Below, piece after piece: positions 54,244 through 63,604 of a stretch of DNA of 64,000 bases. The position numbers were made by a program, and so were the translations under genes. The notes below the pieces were generated by a model. That model did no database searches. It worked only from the letters and a program-made list of their open reading frames with translations, and was not told where the DNA came from. The stretch comes from Halorhabdus utahensis DSM 12940 (GTDB lineage Archaea > Halobacteriota > Halobacteria > Halobacteriales > Haloarculaceae): contig NC_013158.1 of assembly GCF_000023945.1 (NCBI RefSeq), positions 1,240,001 through 1,304,000 of the forward strand, given 5' to 3'. The stretch's first letter is position 1; every line of letters begins with the position of its first letter.

Positions 54244-55287
54244 ATGGACTACGCAGACGTTGCCGATCTTTCGGTCACGATCGACGACATCGAACTACGA
54301 CAGCAAGAACAGGAGACCTCGAGTGGGTTCACGCGAACGACGACGACAATCACGCTGCGGGGCGAGGAACGCGTCGGTCGGGGCGAGGACGTCACCTACG
54401 ACGAAGAGGACCATCGCGCACTTGCCGAGTCAGGGGGCTTTTCGATCGAGGGGAGCTACACACTCGATGAGTTTGCCGAACGGGTGGAGTCCATGGATCT
54501 CTTTCCGGGAGGACCGCAGCGACCCCCCTCCCGGCGATACCGGCGGTGGGCCCTCGAAAGCGCAGCCCTCGACCTGGGGCTTCGACAGGCCGGAGTTTCC
54601 CTCGGCGAAGCGGTCGATCGATCCCCCGAGCCGGTCCGGTTCGTCGTGAGTACGACCCTCGGCGAGTCACCCTCATTCGATCGGATCGCCCAGTTGCGGG
54701 AGGCGTATCCGGACGTCGAACTCAAACTCGACCCGACGCCGGAGTGGACGGCCGAACTGATCGATCGGCTGGCTGCGATCGATGCCGTCCGGATCCTGGA
54801 TCTGAAAGGGCAATACGCCCACGCCGACGTCCACCAGCCACCCAACGCGACCCTATACGAACGGGTGTTCGGCGCGTTCCCCGACGCGATCGTCGAAGAT
54901 CCGGCGACCAGCGAGGAGACCCAGCCGTTGCTTGCCGACCACGCCGACCGACTCTCGTGGGACGTCCCCATCACAGACGTCGACGCGATCGAGTCACTCC
55001 CGTTCGAGCCGGAATGGGTCAACGTCAAGCCCTCCCGGATCGGCAGCGTCGAAGGGCTCTGTGACGTCGTCTCGTACTGTCAGGAAAACGATATCACGAT
55101 GTACGGCGGTGGCCAGTTCGAACTCGACGTCGGCCGCTCACAGATCCAGACACTGGCGTCACTGTGCTATCCCGACGGCCCGAACGACGTCGCCCCGAGC
55201 GCGTTCAACGACCCCGATGTCGAAGGTGGACTGCCAGCGAGTCCGCTGGGTCCGCCGGAGCAGACGCCCGGTTTCGGTACGCACTGA
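54244..55287 (+). CDS. Enolase-superfamily (muconate-cycloisomerase-like) enzyme
   Basis: This is a 347-aa protein from ATG 54244. The N-terminal capping domain (residues 1-110) leads into a barrel with typical blocks: VELKLDPTPEW, RILDLKGQYA, AIVEDPATSEE and VNVKPSRIGSVEGLCDVVSY. The family abstracts a proton next to a carboxylate with Mg2+. o-Succinylbenzoate synthase, dipeptide epimerase and sugar dehydratase activities cannot be separated by eye. It is convergent with the Tsr3 gene. Confidence 0.78.
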   Translation: MDYADVADLSVTIDDIELRQQEQETSSGFTRTTTTITLRGEERVGRGEDVTYDEEDHRALAESGGFSIEGSYTLDEFAERVESMDLFPGGPQRPPSRRYRRWALESAALDLGLRQAGVSLGEAVDRSPEPVRFVVSTTLGESPSFDRIAQLREAYPDVELKLDPTPEWTAELIDRLAAIDAVRILDLKGQYAHADVHQPPNATLYERVFGAFPDAIVEDPATSEETQPLLADHADRLSWDVPITDVDAIESLPFEPEWVNVKPSRIGSVEGLCDVVSYCQENDITMYGGGQFELDVGRSQIQTLASLCYPDGPNDVAPSAFNDPDVEGGLPASPLGPPEQTPGFGTH

Positions 55288-55313
55288 GGACCTGGATCGA
55301 AGGGCCCACCTCG

Positions 55314-55814
55314 CTACGCCGACTCCTCGACGAGGTACTCCTCCTGGACGGCGACGACCTCGCTGGAATCCCCACAGTTGGCGTAGCGTTCGAGGGGCTC
55401 GGCGTTGAGTTCCAGGAACGTATGGCCCCACCGGAACTTCGAGAGGATGCGTTCGGCGTGGGCGCGCTCGCCGAGGATGACCAGCCCGCCGGCCAGCGCC
55501 TCGACGGTGTTCAACTGGAACGGCGTCCCGTAGTTGACGGGATTGGCAGCGACCAGAAACGGCAAGGATCGCTGGACGCCCGCGAAGTCGAAGGCCTCCC
55601 GTTCGGCTGTCTCCCAGGAACAATCCAGCGCGACCAGCCGGTCGTGATCGGCGTCGGCCGGTGAGAGTGCGCGGTCGGCGAAGGGATTAAGCACGACCCC
55701 GGCCGGCGTCGCCCGGGCCGATCGATGGAGCGTCACCATGTCCATGCGGTCGAGTTTCCGGGCCGTGCACTTCTCGGGATCGTCGTCACCCTCGTAGCGG
55801 ACGTGTAACTCCAC
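55314..55814 (-). CDS. tsr3: Tsr3/DUF367 16S rRNA aminocarboxypropyltransferase
   Basis: This is a 166-aa protein from GTG 55814. It begins [20 protein letters not shown], the standard archaeal DUF367 N-terminus. Other conserved parts are [44 protein letters not shown] and [12 protein letters not shown]. Tsr3 transfers the aminocarboxypropyl group of S-adenosylmethionine to a hypermodified nucleotide in small-subunit rRNA. It pairs functionally with the Pno1-like KH gene elsewhere in the window, though not physically. Confidence 0.93.
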   Translation of the reverse strand: MELHVRYEGDDDPEKCTARKLDRMDMVTLHRSARATPAGVVLNPFADRALSPADADHDRLVALDCSWETAEREAFDFAGVQRSLPFLVAANPVNYGTPFQLNTVEALAGGLVILGERAHAERILSKFRWGHTFLELNAEPLERYANCGDSSEVVAVQEEYLVEESA

Positions 55815-55952
55815 GGGCGAGCTAGCGGCCAGCGGGACAAAAACTCCCCGGAGCGCCAGCGGGTCACGCGCCCAGGGAAACACCGATCCGGGCGTCTTCA
55901 GGCGACGAAAGCGCGAGGTAGCCTTATCCCGGCGGCAGTACAATCCCCACCA

Positions 55953-57404
55953 ATGCTGTCGCCGGGTGAACAACCGCCAGCCTTTACGCTCCCTGCGGTC
56001 GTCGAGGGCGACATCGAGACGGTGTCGCTGGACGAGTACCTCGGCGATCGGATCGTCATTCTGGCGTTCTATCCCGGCGACTTCAATCCGGCGTGTGGCG
56101 AAGAAAGCGACCTCGACGAACTGGATCTGTTCACGATGCAGCCGGACGTCGCCGTGATCGGGATCGCGCCGGACACGGTGTTCAGCCATCGAAAGTTCGC
56201 CGAGGAGTACGATCTGGCGATCCCGCTAGCTGCGGACACCCGCGGCGAGGTCGCGAGCGCCTACGGGGTCGATTTCGAGGACGAGCACGGTCAGCACCTG
56301 GCTGAACGGGCGGTGTTCGTGATCGATCTGGATGGCGTTGTCCAGTATACCTGGTCGACACAGGATCTCCGGAAGGTCCCGCCAACCGAACCGATCCAGC
56401 GAGCGGTCGGCGACATCGGGGGGGACAGGGCGGCAGTCTCGCGATATCGAGTCGCCCACGCCCACTACATCGAAGGACGCCGGGCGTTCACGAGTGCGAT
56501 GGGCGAGTTCGAGGACCACGACTGGATGGTTTCCCGGTCGGACTTCGAACGCGCCCGCGAGGAGTTCACGACTGCCACCGATCAGTTCGCGTCGGCCGGC
56601 CGGTTCGTCGACGACGATCGGCTGTCAGAGCACTTCGAGCGTGCCCGGCGGAAGGCGAACGCACTCTGGCAGGCCGCCGACTGGCTCGCCGAGGCGGCCG
56701 ACGCCTTCTCGAGTGGTGACGGCGAGGAGGGCAACGCCTACCGTTCGGACGCCGAATCACCCTTAGAGACGGCTCGGGACCTGGCCGAGCCGCTCGATCC
56801 AGACGACATCACTGTCGAGGACGACGAGATAACCATCGATCCCGACGCACTCGAGGACGACGACACCGTCTCCGCGATGGAGGCGATTCGGTCAGGCATG
56901 GACGAGGGGGCGGCGGCCGGCGGTGTCGACCTCGAACTCGAGGAGGTGACGATCGAGACCGATGATGACGACGAGTTGCCGGATCATGACGACCCGGATA
57001 CCGAGACAGCCAGGCGAATGCGCGAGTACGCCGGGGCGGGAATGGAGATCGACGACCCCGGCGGGGCCGAGGACGATCAGATCGCCGACGCACTGGCCGA
57101 AGCCGACGAGAGCATCGAGCCGGCCGACGCCACCGACGAAGGAGAGGCAAAAACAGATGCGGGGGAGCAACCGCCCGATGGGTCACGCGGGCAGAACGGA
57201 CCGGCCGAGACCGAGGGTAGCGACAGACCGGCCCAGCGGGAAGCCGAGACCGGTCATGAGAATGAAGCGACCGGCGAGACCGAGACGAGCGACACAGCTG
57301 CGGACGCCGAAGCGGACGTCACGGACGAAGAAATCGAGGAGATCGCCGAGGAACTCCAGTCCCAGAGTGACGAGACAGCAGCCGACGATGAGCGCTCAGA
57401 ATAG
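55953..57404 (+). CDS. Peroxiredoxin-domain protein with long acidic C-terminal extension
   Basis: This is a 483-aa protein. Residues 1-155 are an AhpC/TSA-type peroxiredoxin: [16 protein letters not shown], then [15 protein letters not shown] with the peroxidatic Cys48. No obvious second Cys follows, so it may be 1-Cys type. Residues about 165-265 are a helical domain with Trp and Arg, like a tetratricopeptide-type bundle ([20 protein letters not shown]). Residues about 280-483 are disordered and extremely acidic with many Asp/Glu/Thr. The combination is unusual for peroxiredoxins. It may be a scaffolded or membrane-near antioxidant factor. Confidence 0.8.
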   Translation: MLSPGEQPPAFTLPAVVEGDIETVSLDEYLGDRIVILAFYPGDFNPACGEESDLDELDLFTMQPDVAVIGIAPDTVFSHRKFAEEYDLAIPLAADTRGEVASAYGVDFEDEHGQHLAERAVFVIDLDGVVQYTWSTQDLRKVPPTEPIQRAVGDIGGDRAAVSRYRVAHAHYIEGRRAFTSAMGEFEDHDWMVSRSDFERAREEFTTATDQFASAGRFVDDDRLSEHFERARRKANALWQAADWLAEAADAFSSGDGEEGNAYRSDAESPLETARDLAEPLDPDDITVEDDEITIDPDALEDDDTVSAMEAIRSGMDEGAAAGGVDLELEEVTIETDDDDELPDHDDPDTETARRMREYAGAGMEIDDPGGAEDDQIADALAEADESIEPADATDEGEAKTDAGEQPPDGSRGQNGPAETEGSDRPAQREAETGHENEATGETETSDTAADAEADVTDEEIEEIAEELQSQSDETAADDERSE

Positions 57405-57466
57405 GCTCGGCCGAGCAGCCACGCCCGAGTCGAGAGGCCCTTGTGTCCGGTCGTCGTGGGTCGAGT

Positions 57467-57805
57467 ATGCCCACTGACGATCCCGCAGACCGCGTGCGAT
57501 CGTTCTATGACGCCCTGGACGATCACGACTACGATCGGTTGACTTCGCTGCTCGCTCCCGATTTCGTCCACGACCGTCCGGGACTCACCCTCGACGGACG
57601 CGACCGGTTCGTCCAGTTCATGCGGGAGGAGCGACCGAACCGGGAGACGAGCCACCCGATCGACGCGATCTATCGCGACGGCGACGGCGAACTCGCCGTC
57701 CGTGGCCGACTGCTCGACGATGACGGCGAGAAAATGGCTGCCTTCGTGGATGTCTTCGGATTCGGAGATGACGGAATCGAATCAGTGCGGACGTACACCA
57801 GGTAG
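57467..57805 (+). CDS. NTF2/SnoaL-like domain protein
   Basis: This is a 112-aa protein from ATG 57467. The cone-like alpha+beta fold is indicated by VRSFYDALDDHDYDRLTSLL, FVHDRPGLTLDGRDRFVQFM and a final FVDVFGFGDDGIESVRTYTR. Such proteins can be enzymes (isomerases, dehydratases) or simple ligand binders. No catalytic pair can be named. It lies 62 nt downstream of the peroxiredoxin-type gene in the same direction. Confidence 0.8.
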   Translation: MPTDDPADRVRSFYDALDDHDYDRLTSLLAPDFVHDRPGLTLDGRDRFVQFMREERPNRETSHPIDAIYRDGDGELAVRGRLLDDDGEKMAAFVDVFGFGDDGIESVRTYTR

Positions 57806-58225
57806 TCAATGAGCACCCGCACGGTGGCCGGTTTTCACGACCCGTTCGAGCGCCCGACGAAGCCGTCGGCCCGTCTCGATCACCCCCCAGTGGAACGCGA
57901 CCACGAAGCTGATCGCGAGAATGGCAACCCGTGTGGGCAGATACACCCACGACCAGCCGGGGACGAAAAACCACCAGAAGGCAACCGGAAAGAGAAACAC
58001 TGTCACACCCAAGAATGCGAGCGCGCTCCCGACAGCGGGCCGCCGATCACCGACATCCATCACAGCGAGGACGACTGCAACGAACGTGGCTCGCGGCACG
58101 CTGGGACCGACGGCCAGACTTATCAACGCCCAGACCACGAGCAGTTTGACGTACTCCGCCGTCTCGGCGGCAAAGAGACGAGCAATCTGGCCCGCCGTGG
58201 TCGACTCGCTCGAAAGCAGCGACAC
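57806..58225 (-). CDS. Haloarchaeal membrane protein, unknown
   Basis: This is a 139-aa protein with four predicted membrane helices (about 22-42, 45-60, 66-88 and 95-115) and a basic C-terminus (RRLRRALERVVKTGHRAG). Its stop abuts the end of the convergent NTF2-like gene. An aromatic stretch (AFWWFFVPGWSWVYLP) marks the third loop. No family function recognised. Confidence 0.6.
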   Translation of the reverse strand: MSLLSSESTTAGQIARLFAAETAEYVKLLVVWALISLAVGPSVPRATFVAVVLAVMDVGDRRPAVGSALAFLGVTVFLFPVAFWWFFVPGWSWVYLPTRVAILAISFVVAFHWGVIETGRRLRRALERVVKTGHRAGAH

Positions 58226-58294
58226 TACAACATTATTTTCGATTGATGCAAATAGGTGTTCGGGATCGCGGGAGTCCCTATTCGAGGCCGCGCC

Positions 58295-59791
58295 TCAATG
58301 GCCCTCGTCATGAGGATTCATGGTCGTCCCGTAGTCCTCGACGTGGTCGGTGTACTCGATGAATCGTGGCGCGTCGGGGTCGAACGGGCGCTCTAAGGCG
58401 TCGAACGCTTTCTTCTTGTCCCAGGACTGCAGACCGCCGACGGCCGAGCGGTCCTCCAGGTCGTGATAGTCCAGATCGTCCTTGGTCAGGTTCCAGGCGT
58501 CCAGTCCCGCCTCGGTGCGGACGATCACCGAGGAGTACTCGTCGCTCGATCCGACGGAGCCGACCGTCAGGTCCGCACAGTAGCCGGTGAAGTCCGCACA
58601 CTCGTCACAGCCCTTCAGCGCGGCGTCGTGGAAGTTTTCGACGTCCTCGTCGACGATCAACTCGCCGTCGCGGTCGTACACCATCATCTTCCCGTCGAGG
58701 ACGTCCATCTTGCCCACGTTGTCGAGGTCGATGTCCCGCTGTTCGACGAGTTGCTCGCCCATCAGGCGCTCGTAGTTGAAGTTCTTCGTACACATCAACG
58801 CGATGGCGTAGTCTATCGCCCGGACGCCCTCCTCGTGGCTGCCGTACTCCCACTCGAAGTCCTGCAGGGCGCGGATCCCCTCGATCTCGCAGGGCGTGCC
58901 CACGAGGGCAAGCGAGGCGTCCTCGATCAGCCCGTCGATCTTGTGATCCCACTGCTGCAAGTCGAGATTCCCCAGCGCCATCGTCTGGGTGTAGATCGAC
59001 CCGGCGTTTTCGATGCACTCCTCGGGGGACGTGGCGAGAAAGGCCTCGGCCTTCCAGGGGTCCTCGTCGCTCTCGGTGGCGATGAGCGCGCCGTCGATCT
59101 CGCCAGCCTCCAGCAGGTGGCACAGCACGCTCGTGACGAGCCCGCCGTCCTGGGCGTTCTCCCGCCAGTCGTCCTCGACCTTCGCCGAGAACTCGGTGAT
59201 CGGATCGCCGGCCCCGGAGACGTTGTCGTCGCCGCCCGTGATCTTCCACTGGCGTTCGTACCGGAGGCCACCGCGGGGACAGAAGTCCCAGCACAGCGAG
59301 CAGCCGGTGCACATCTTGACGAGTTCGGGCAAGCCATTTTCGTCGACGCCGATGGAGTCGCTGGGACACGAGGCGACGCAGGTCCCACACTGGATGCACC
59401 GCCCGTCGTCGATGACGGCGTCGTCGAGTTCCATGAACCACGTCTTCTCGTCGGGCGTCTCGATGTCGCTCATCCGCGAGCGGATCTCGTACGAGGGCGT
59501 GTCGAGTTCGAGGTGCTCTTCGCCGGGGCGCTGGACGCGCTGGTCGGGCGGCGTCTCGTAGACGTCCTGGCTCTCGTCGGCGGCGGGTTCGGTAAACTCG
59601 GTGTCCCGAAGCTGGCCGTGCTCGTCGACGTTCGCTGGCTTCGAGCCACCGTCTGACCGGACATCGGCCGTTCCGCCCGATGTGGTCTGTCCGCCACAGC
59701 CACAGGACGATCCACAGCCACAGGCGTCGCCCTGGTCACGTTCCGACTCGTCGCGACCGCCAGGGACGCCCGGCAGCGGGTCATCAGTCAT
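58295..59791 (-). CDS. FrhB-like F420-binding iron-sulfur/flavin protein, partner of the siroheme reductase
   Basis: This is a 498-aa protein. A Cys-rich start (CGCGSSCGCG, Cys24-Cys32) and an acidic linker lead to two [4Fe-4S] clusters: CIQCGTCVASCP (132-143) and CTGCSLCWDFCP (161-172). The following FrhB/FdhB-type domain (about 185-440) has LALVGTPCEIEGIRALQ, MCTKNFNYERLM and GCDECADFTGYCADLTVGSVG. FrhB-family proteins carry FAD and take hydride from F420H2. The start overlaps the end of the sulfite/nitrite reductase gene by 8 nt. F420-linked electron supply to that enzyme is a strong inference. Confidence 0.85.
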   Translation of the reverse strand: MTDDPLPGVPGGRDESERDQGDACGCGSSCGCGGQTTSGGTADVRSDGGSKPANVDEHGQLRDTEFTEPAADESQDVYETPPDQRVQRPGEEHLELDTPSYEIRSRMSDIETPDEKTWFMELDDAVIDDGRCIQCGTCVASCPSDSIGVDENGLPELVKMCTGCSLCWDFCPRGGLRYERQWKITGGDDNVSGAGDPITEFSAKVEDDWRENAQDGGLVTSVLCHLLEAGEIDGALIATESDEDPWKAEAFLATSPEECIENAGSIYTQTMALGNLDLQQWDHKIDGLIEDASLALVGTPCEIEGIRALQDFEWEYGSHEEGVRAIDYAIALMCTKNFNYERLMGEQLVEQRDIDLDNVGKMDVLDGKMMVYDRDGELIVDEDVENFHDAALKGCDECADFTGYCADLTVGSVGSSDEYSSVIVRTEAGLDAWNLTKDDLDYHDLEDRSAVGGLQSWDKKKAFDALERPFDPDAPRFIEYTDHVEDYGTTMNPHDEGH

Positions 59792-61556
59792 CACTCGACC
59801 CCCGGCCGCCCGTCTCCTGGGCGACCCCGGCCGCGACGGGCGCGTCGGCCCGCTGCATGATCGATCGCAGGCGGTCGTTCTCGACACGGCGACACCACGC
59901 GTAGAACCGTTCGCCCTCGTTGCGCTCCTCGGTGTAGGCCGCGAACAGTTCCTCCAGGGCGGGAATCACCGCCCGGGCGGGCACCGCGGTCTCGACCCAA
60001 TCGAGGAACTCGTTGTCGGTCCCGAGCGCGCCGCCCAGGCCGAAGTCCATCCCCTCGACGATGGCGTCGCCCTCGAAATTCGTCGAGTCCTCGGGATCGT
60101 CGACCTTCACCGTCTCCCCGCGGAACCCGATGTCGGCGATCTGTGGCTGGGCGCAGGAGGCCGAACAGCCGGACATGTGCATCCGGACGACATCCAGATC
60201 GTCGGGCGTCTCGATGCGGCGGTCGAGGGCCTTCGCCCACCGGTAGACCCGATTCTTCGTCTCGATGATGCCGTAGTTGCAGAACTCCGAGCCGGTACAG
60301 CCGACCGCGCCCCGAGAGAAGGGCCCGGGATCGGGGCTGTACTTCCGGGCGAACGGTTCGGCCATGAGGTCGCCGACGTTCTCGGCCGGAATGTGCGTGA
60401 TCAGGAAGTTCTGGTCGGTCGCCAGCCGGATCGAGGCGTCGTCGGTGCCGTATTTCTTCGCCGCGCGGGCGGCCTCGACGAACTCCTCGCCGCTCATCCG
60501 GCCCGCGATCACGTTGAAGCCGACGTACTTCAGGCCGTCCTGTTTCTGGTCGTGGACGCCGACGTGATCGCCGGCGTAGCCCTCGGTGAGGTCGACGCCG
60601 CTCTCCGGGAGATCGACGCTACAGCGCCGTCGGACCGCAGCCTCGAACTCCTCGGTGCCGAGCTGCTCGACAAGGTAGCGCATCCGGCAGACGCCGCGAT
60701 TCGACCGATCGCCCAGCTCCTTGAACGTCTGGGCGATGGCACGACAGAACTCGACAGCGTCTTCGGGTGGAACAAAGACATCCATCTGCGTGGCCATCCG
60801 CGGGCCATCGGAGAGCCCGCCGCCGACCTTGCAGTGGAAGCCGTAGATGTCCTTCCCACCGTCGGACGAGTCCGACGAGCCTCCGGCTTCGCCGGAGACG
60901 TCCACTTCCTTCCGGGCCGGCGTCAGCCCGACGTCGTTGATCTGGGACTGGCCACAATCGTGGGCACAGCCGGTGATCGTCATCTTGAACTTCCGGGGCA
61001 GGTTGGCGTACTCCCGGTTCTCCGTGAAGAACTCGTTGACGGCATCGATCACGGGCTGGGCGTCGAAGCACTCGTGGCCGTCCAGGCCGGCGGCCGGACA
61101 CCCCAGGACGTTCCGCGCGGAGTCGCCACACCCCTGGACCGTCGTCAGGCCGACCTCGTCGTAGGTCGCCCAGATCTCGGGGACGTCCTCGACCTCGATC
61201 CAGTGCATCTGGATGTCCTGACGCGTCGTGATGTCGAGATACGCGTCGCCCCAGATTTCGTTCTGGTCCTCGCCACCGTGTTCGGCTGGAGCGGTGGCGT
61301 ATTCCTCGGCCACCTCGCCGATCACCTCGGCCTGCTCGGGCGTGAGGTACCCGCCGGGCACCTTCGTCCGTTTCATGAAGAAATCGTCGTGCTCACCGTG
61401 GGCGTACAGCCCGGCCCACTTCAGGCGCTCCCACTCGCCGTCGCCCGCCCGATCCTCGATCTCGGAAAAGGAGAGGCCATCCTCTGCGTATTCCGTGACG
61501 TCCTCGATCACGTCGAGGGGGTGTTTCTCCTGTTTCCACTGTTCGACTGTATTCAT
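59784..61556 (-). CDS. Siroheme-dependent sulfite/nitrite reductase
   Basis: This is a 590-aa enzyme reducing sulfite to sulfide or nitrite to ammonium with six electrons. It has the two-fold repeat of the family: VPGGYLTPEQAEVIGEVAEE and LDITTRQDIQMHWIE in the first half, with an SARNVLGCPAAGLDG segment. The coupled siroheme/[4Fe-4S] motif is CTGSEFC (420-426) then CSASC (464-468). Ser-rich insertion 222-234 is a halophile feature. It resembles both assimilatory nitrite reductase and sulfite reductase. The overlapping FrhB-like gene suggests F420H2 rather than ferredoxin as donor. Confidence 0.88.
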   Translation of the reverse strand: MNTVEQWKQEKHPLDVIEDVTEYAEDGLSFSEIEDRAGDGEWERLKWAGLYAHGEHDDFFMKRTKVPGGYLTPEQAEVIGEVAEEYATAPAEHGGEDQNEIWGDAYLDITTRQDIQMHWIEVEDVPEIWATYDEVGLTTVQGCGDSARNVLGCPAAGLDGHECFDAQPVIDAVNEFFTENREYANLPRKFKMTITGCAHDCGQSQINDVGLTPARKEVDVSGEAGGSSDSSDGGKDIYGFHCKVGGGLSDGPRMATQMDVFVPPEDAVEFCRAIAQTFKELGDRSNRGVCRMRYLVEQLGTEEFEAAVRRRCSVDLPESGVDLTEGYAGDHVGVHDQKQDGLKYVGFNVIAGRMSGEEFVEAARAAKKYGTDDASIRLATDQNFLITHIPAENVGDLMAEPFARKYSPDPGPFSRGAVGCTGSEFCNYGIIETKNRVYRWAKALDRRIETPDDLDVVRMHMSGCSASCAQPQIADIGFRGETVKVDDPEDSTNFEGDAIVEGMDFGLGGALGTDNEFLDWVETAVPARAVIPALEELFAAYTEERNEGERFYAWCRRVENDRLRSIMQRADAPVAAGVAQETGGRGSSDD

Positions 61557-61686
61557 TTATCTGACAGGTCATACTGTACCCGCACGGATAATCGTGATTG
61601 ACACGGCAGCACGTGTCAGTGCTCGTGGGAAGGGGCGAGGCGTGCCGACAGCTACGACACAGCCGAGGTGATTGTCGGGGAGACGC

Positions 61687-62871
61687 TCACTCGCCGAGCG
61701 TCAGTTGATCGACGACCTCCTCGGGGTCGAACCGTTCGAGGTGATCGTAGCCCTGGCCGGTGCCGAGAAAGAGAATCGGCTTGCCCGTGACGTGGGCGAT
61801 CGAGATCGCCGCGCCGCCCTGCGGGTCGGCGTCGGCCTTCGTGAGGATCGTCCCGTCGATCTCGGCAGCGGCGTCAAACTCGGTCGCCCGAGTGACGGCG
61901 TCCTGGCCGGCGACGGCCTCATCGACGAACAGCGTCATGTCCGGCTCGATGATGCGCTCGATCTTCGAGAGCTGATCCATCAGCCCCTCGCTGGTGTGGA
62001 GTCGCCCCGCCGTGTCGCCCAGCACGACGTCGACATCGTTGGCTTCAGCGTACTCGACGGCGTCGTAGATGACCGCCGTCGGATCGCCGCCCTGCTCGTG
62101 GGAGATGTAGGGGACATCGAGTGCCTCGGCGTGTTCGCCGAGTTGCTGGTTCGCGCCGGCCCGGTAGGTGTCGCCGTTGGCCAGCACCGAGGAGTGGCCC
62201 CGATCTTCGAGATACTGGGCAAGCTTGGCGATCGTCGTGGTCTTGCCGACGCCATTGACGCCCGTAAAGACGATCACGACCGGCTTCTCTGCCGCGGCGA
62301 TTCGTTCCTCGAAATCGAACTGCCCGACGCTGATGACGTCGTACAGTGCCTCCCGGAGGGAATCCTGGACGAGATTGCCCGTGCTCTGGAGGCGACGGCG
62401 AGTCTCGCCCACGAGATTCGCCTCGACGCCGTCGAGGATCTCGCCCGCGACACTCATCTCGACGTCGCTGCTCAGCAACGCGAGTTCGAGATCATCGAGA
62501 TGGTCCTGGAGGTCGTCCTCGTCGATGACGGTCTTACCGGTCGCAAAGAGTTTCGCCCGCTCGGCGACGCCACGGTCGGGTTCCGCCGCGTCCTCGGTGG
62601 ACGCGTCCGGTTCGGCAGACGTCTCAGTAGCGGCTGTGCCGTCTGCTGGCTGCGTGTCGACCGTCGATTCAGCGTCTGCATCGGATTGGCTGGATGCGTC
62701 GCTCTCTGCCGCGGATTGGGTGACATCTCCCGCAGACCCACCCTCACCCGGGGCCTCAGCGTCGGCCCCGCTGTCATCGATATCGTCGGCCTCACCTTCT
62801 TCGACGGCGTCGACATCTTCCTCGACGTCGTCGCTGAAGCGGCCGAGCTTCTCGCGCAGTCCGTCGAACAT
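61687..62871 (-). CDS. ftsY: Signal recognition particle receptor FtsY
   Basis: This is a 394-aa SRP receptor GTPase at the membrane that docks ribosomes making membrane or exported proteins. A 100-residue acidic, Ser/Asp/Glu-rich A domain precedes the N domain (about 110-185) and the GTPase. Motifs are TGVNGVGKTTTIAKLA (G1), DTYRAGA (G2), LGDTAGRLHTSEGL (G3) and LTKADADPQGG (G4/G5). It is last in the L18Ae-pfdA-ftsY operon. Confidence 0.96.
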   Translation of the reverse strand: MFDGLREKLGRFSDDVEEDVDAVEEGEADDIDDSGADAEAPGEGGSAGDVTQSAAESDASSQSDADAESTVDTQPADGTAATETSAEPDASTEDAAEPDRGVAERAKLFATGKTVIDEDDLQDHLDDLELALLSSDVEMSVAGEILDGVEANLVGETRRRLQSTGNLVQDSLREALYDVISVGQFDFEERIAAAEKPVVIVFTGVNGVGKTTTIAKLAQYLEDRGHSSVLANGDTYRAGANQQLGEHAEALDVPYISHEQGGDPTAVIYDAVEYAEANDVDVVLGDTAGRLHTSEGLMDQLSKIERIIEPDMTLFVDEAVAGQDAVTRATEFDAAAEIDGTILTKADADPQGGAAISIAHVTGKPILFLGTGQGYDHLERFDPEEVVDQLTLGE

Positions 62872-62874
62872 CGC

Positions 62875-63342
62875 CTACTCTTCGCCGCCTTCCTGCTGTT
62901 GCATCTGCTGCATCTGCTGTTGCATCTGCTGCTGTTGCATCTGCTGGGCCTGCTGTTCGAGCTGTTGGCTCTCCTCTTCGAGCTCCGAAATTTCCTCGGA
63001 GAGCTGCTCGATCTGGTCGTCGATGGCGTCTTGCTTGCGTTCGAGGGTGTCGGTCGCGTCGTCCTGTCCCTGCTCGGCCGCGTAATCGGCACCGAGGCTC
63101 ACGGTGATCTCGTCCATATCGAGGACTTCCGCGCGGACGTAGGCGTCGCCGCCGAGGGGAACCTGCACGGTCGAGCCCGTTTCGAGCGTCTCGATGGCCT
63201 CGATCGCCTCGTCGATCTCGGTCTGCTTGTTGCGGAGGTCCTGGACTTCCGCTTCGAGTTCCTCGCGTTCCTCGTCGATCGCTTCGATCGCCTGGGCGAT
63301 CTCCTGGAGTTGTTGCTGACCGCCGCCACCACCGAGACTCAT
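62875..63342 (-). CDS. pfdA: Prefoldin subunit alpha
   Basis: This is a 155-aa coiled-coil subunit of the hexameric prefoldin chaperone, which passes unfolded proteins to the thermosome. The first helix (about 8-45) and the last (about 112-150) form the coiled coil. Between them lies the beta hairpin TLETGSTVQVPLGGDAYVRA with a following VSLGADYAAE. The last 20 residues are Gln/Met-rich (a QQQMQQQM type). The start overlaps the L18Ae stop (ATGA) and the stop is 3 nt before ftsY. Confidence 0.95.
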   Translation of the reverse strand: MSLGGGGGQQQLQEIAQAIEAIDEEREELEAEVQDLRNKQTEIDEAIEAIETLETGSTVQVPLGGDAYVRAEVLDMDEITVSLGADYAAEQGQDDATDTLERKQDAIDDQIEQLSEEISELEEESQQLEQQAQQMQQQQMQQQMQQMQQQEGGEE

Positions 63343-63512
63343 GCGTCTACCCCCTCGATCTCGATCTGGGTGCGTTTGAGTCCGTGCTGGGAGCCGAACT
63401 CGGCGAGAGTGTGCTCCTCGGCGACGTTCTCGTTCGGTGCCTCGATCTCTGTCTCGAACGATTGCCAGCCGTCACGGGCCTGGAAGGTCCCGGTAACTGT
63501 ATATTCGCTCAT
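63339..63512 (-). CDS. rpl18a: 50S ribosomal protein L18Ae (L20e)
   Basis: This is a 57-aa archaeal ribosomal protein, MSEYTVTGTFQARDGWQSFE then NENVAEEHTLAEFGSQHGLK. Length and motif order match the family. ATG 63512 is chosen over an upstream start because the family begins there. Its partners pfdA and ftsY follow directly, as in many archaea. The frequent upstream genes L39e, L31e and eIF6 are absent here. Confidence 0.92.
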   Translation of the reverse strand: MSEYTVTGTFQARDGWQSFETEIEAPNENVAEEHTLAEFGSQHGLKRTQIEIEGVDA

Positions 63513-63604
63513 GTTCACTGAAAGGGAGGGCAATGGGGAAGTATCTTCTCATCGAGTGTTCGCCGAAGCCGAGAGGGGCTCGCCAGTCGTTCCCCCCACA
63601 GGCC

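Noticed and set aside
58295-61556. A single fused Fsr gene split by sequencing error
   Set aside because: Each gene has its own start and stop in an 8-nt ATGA-type overlap, and the fusion order would be reductase first, unlike methanogen Fsr.
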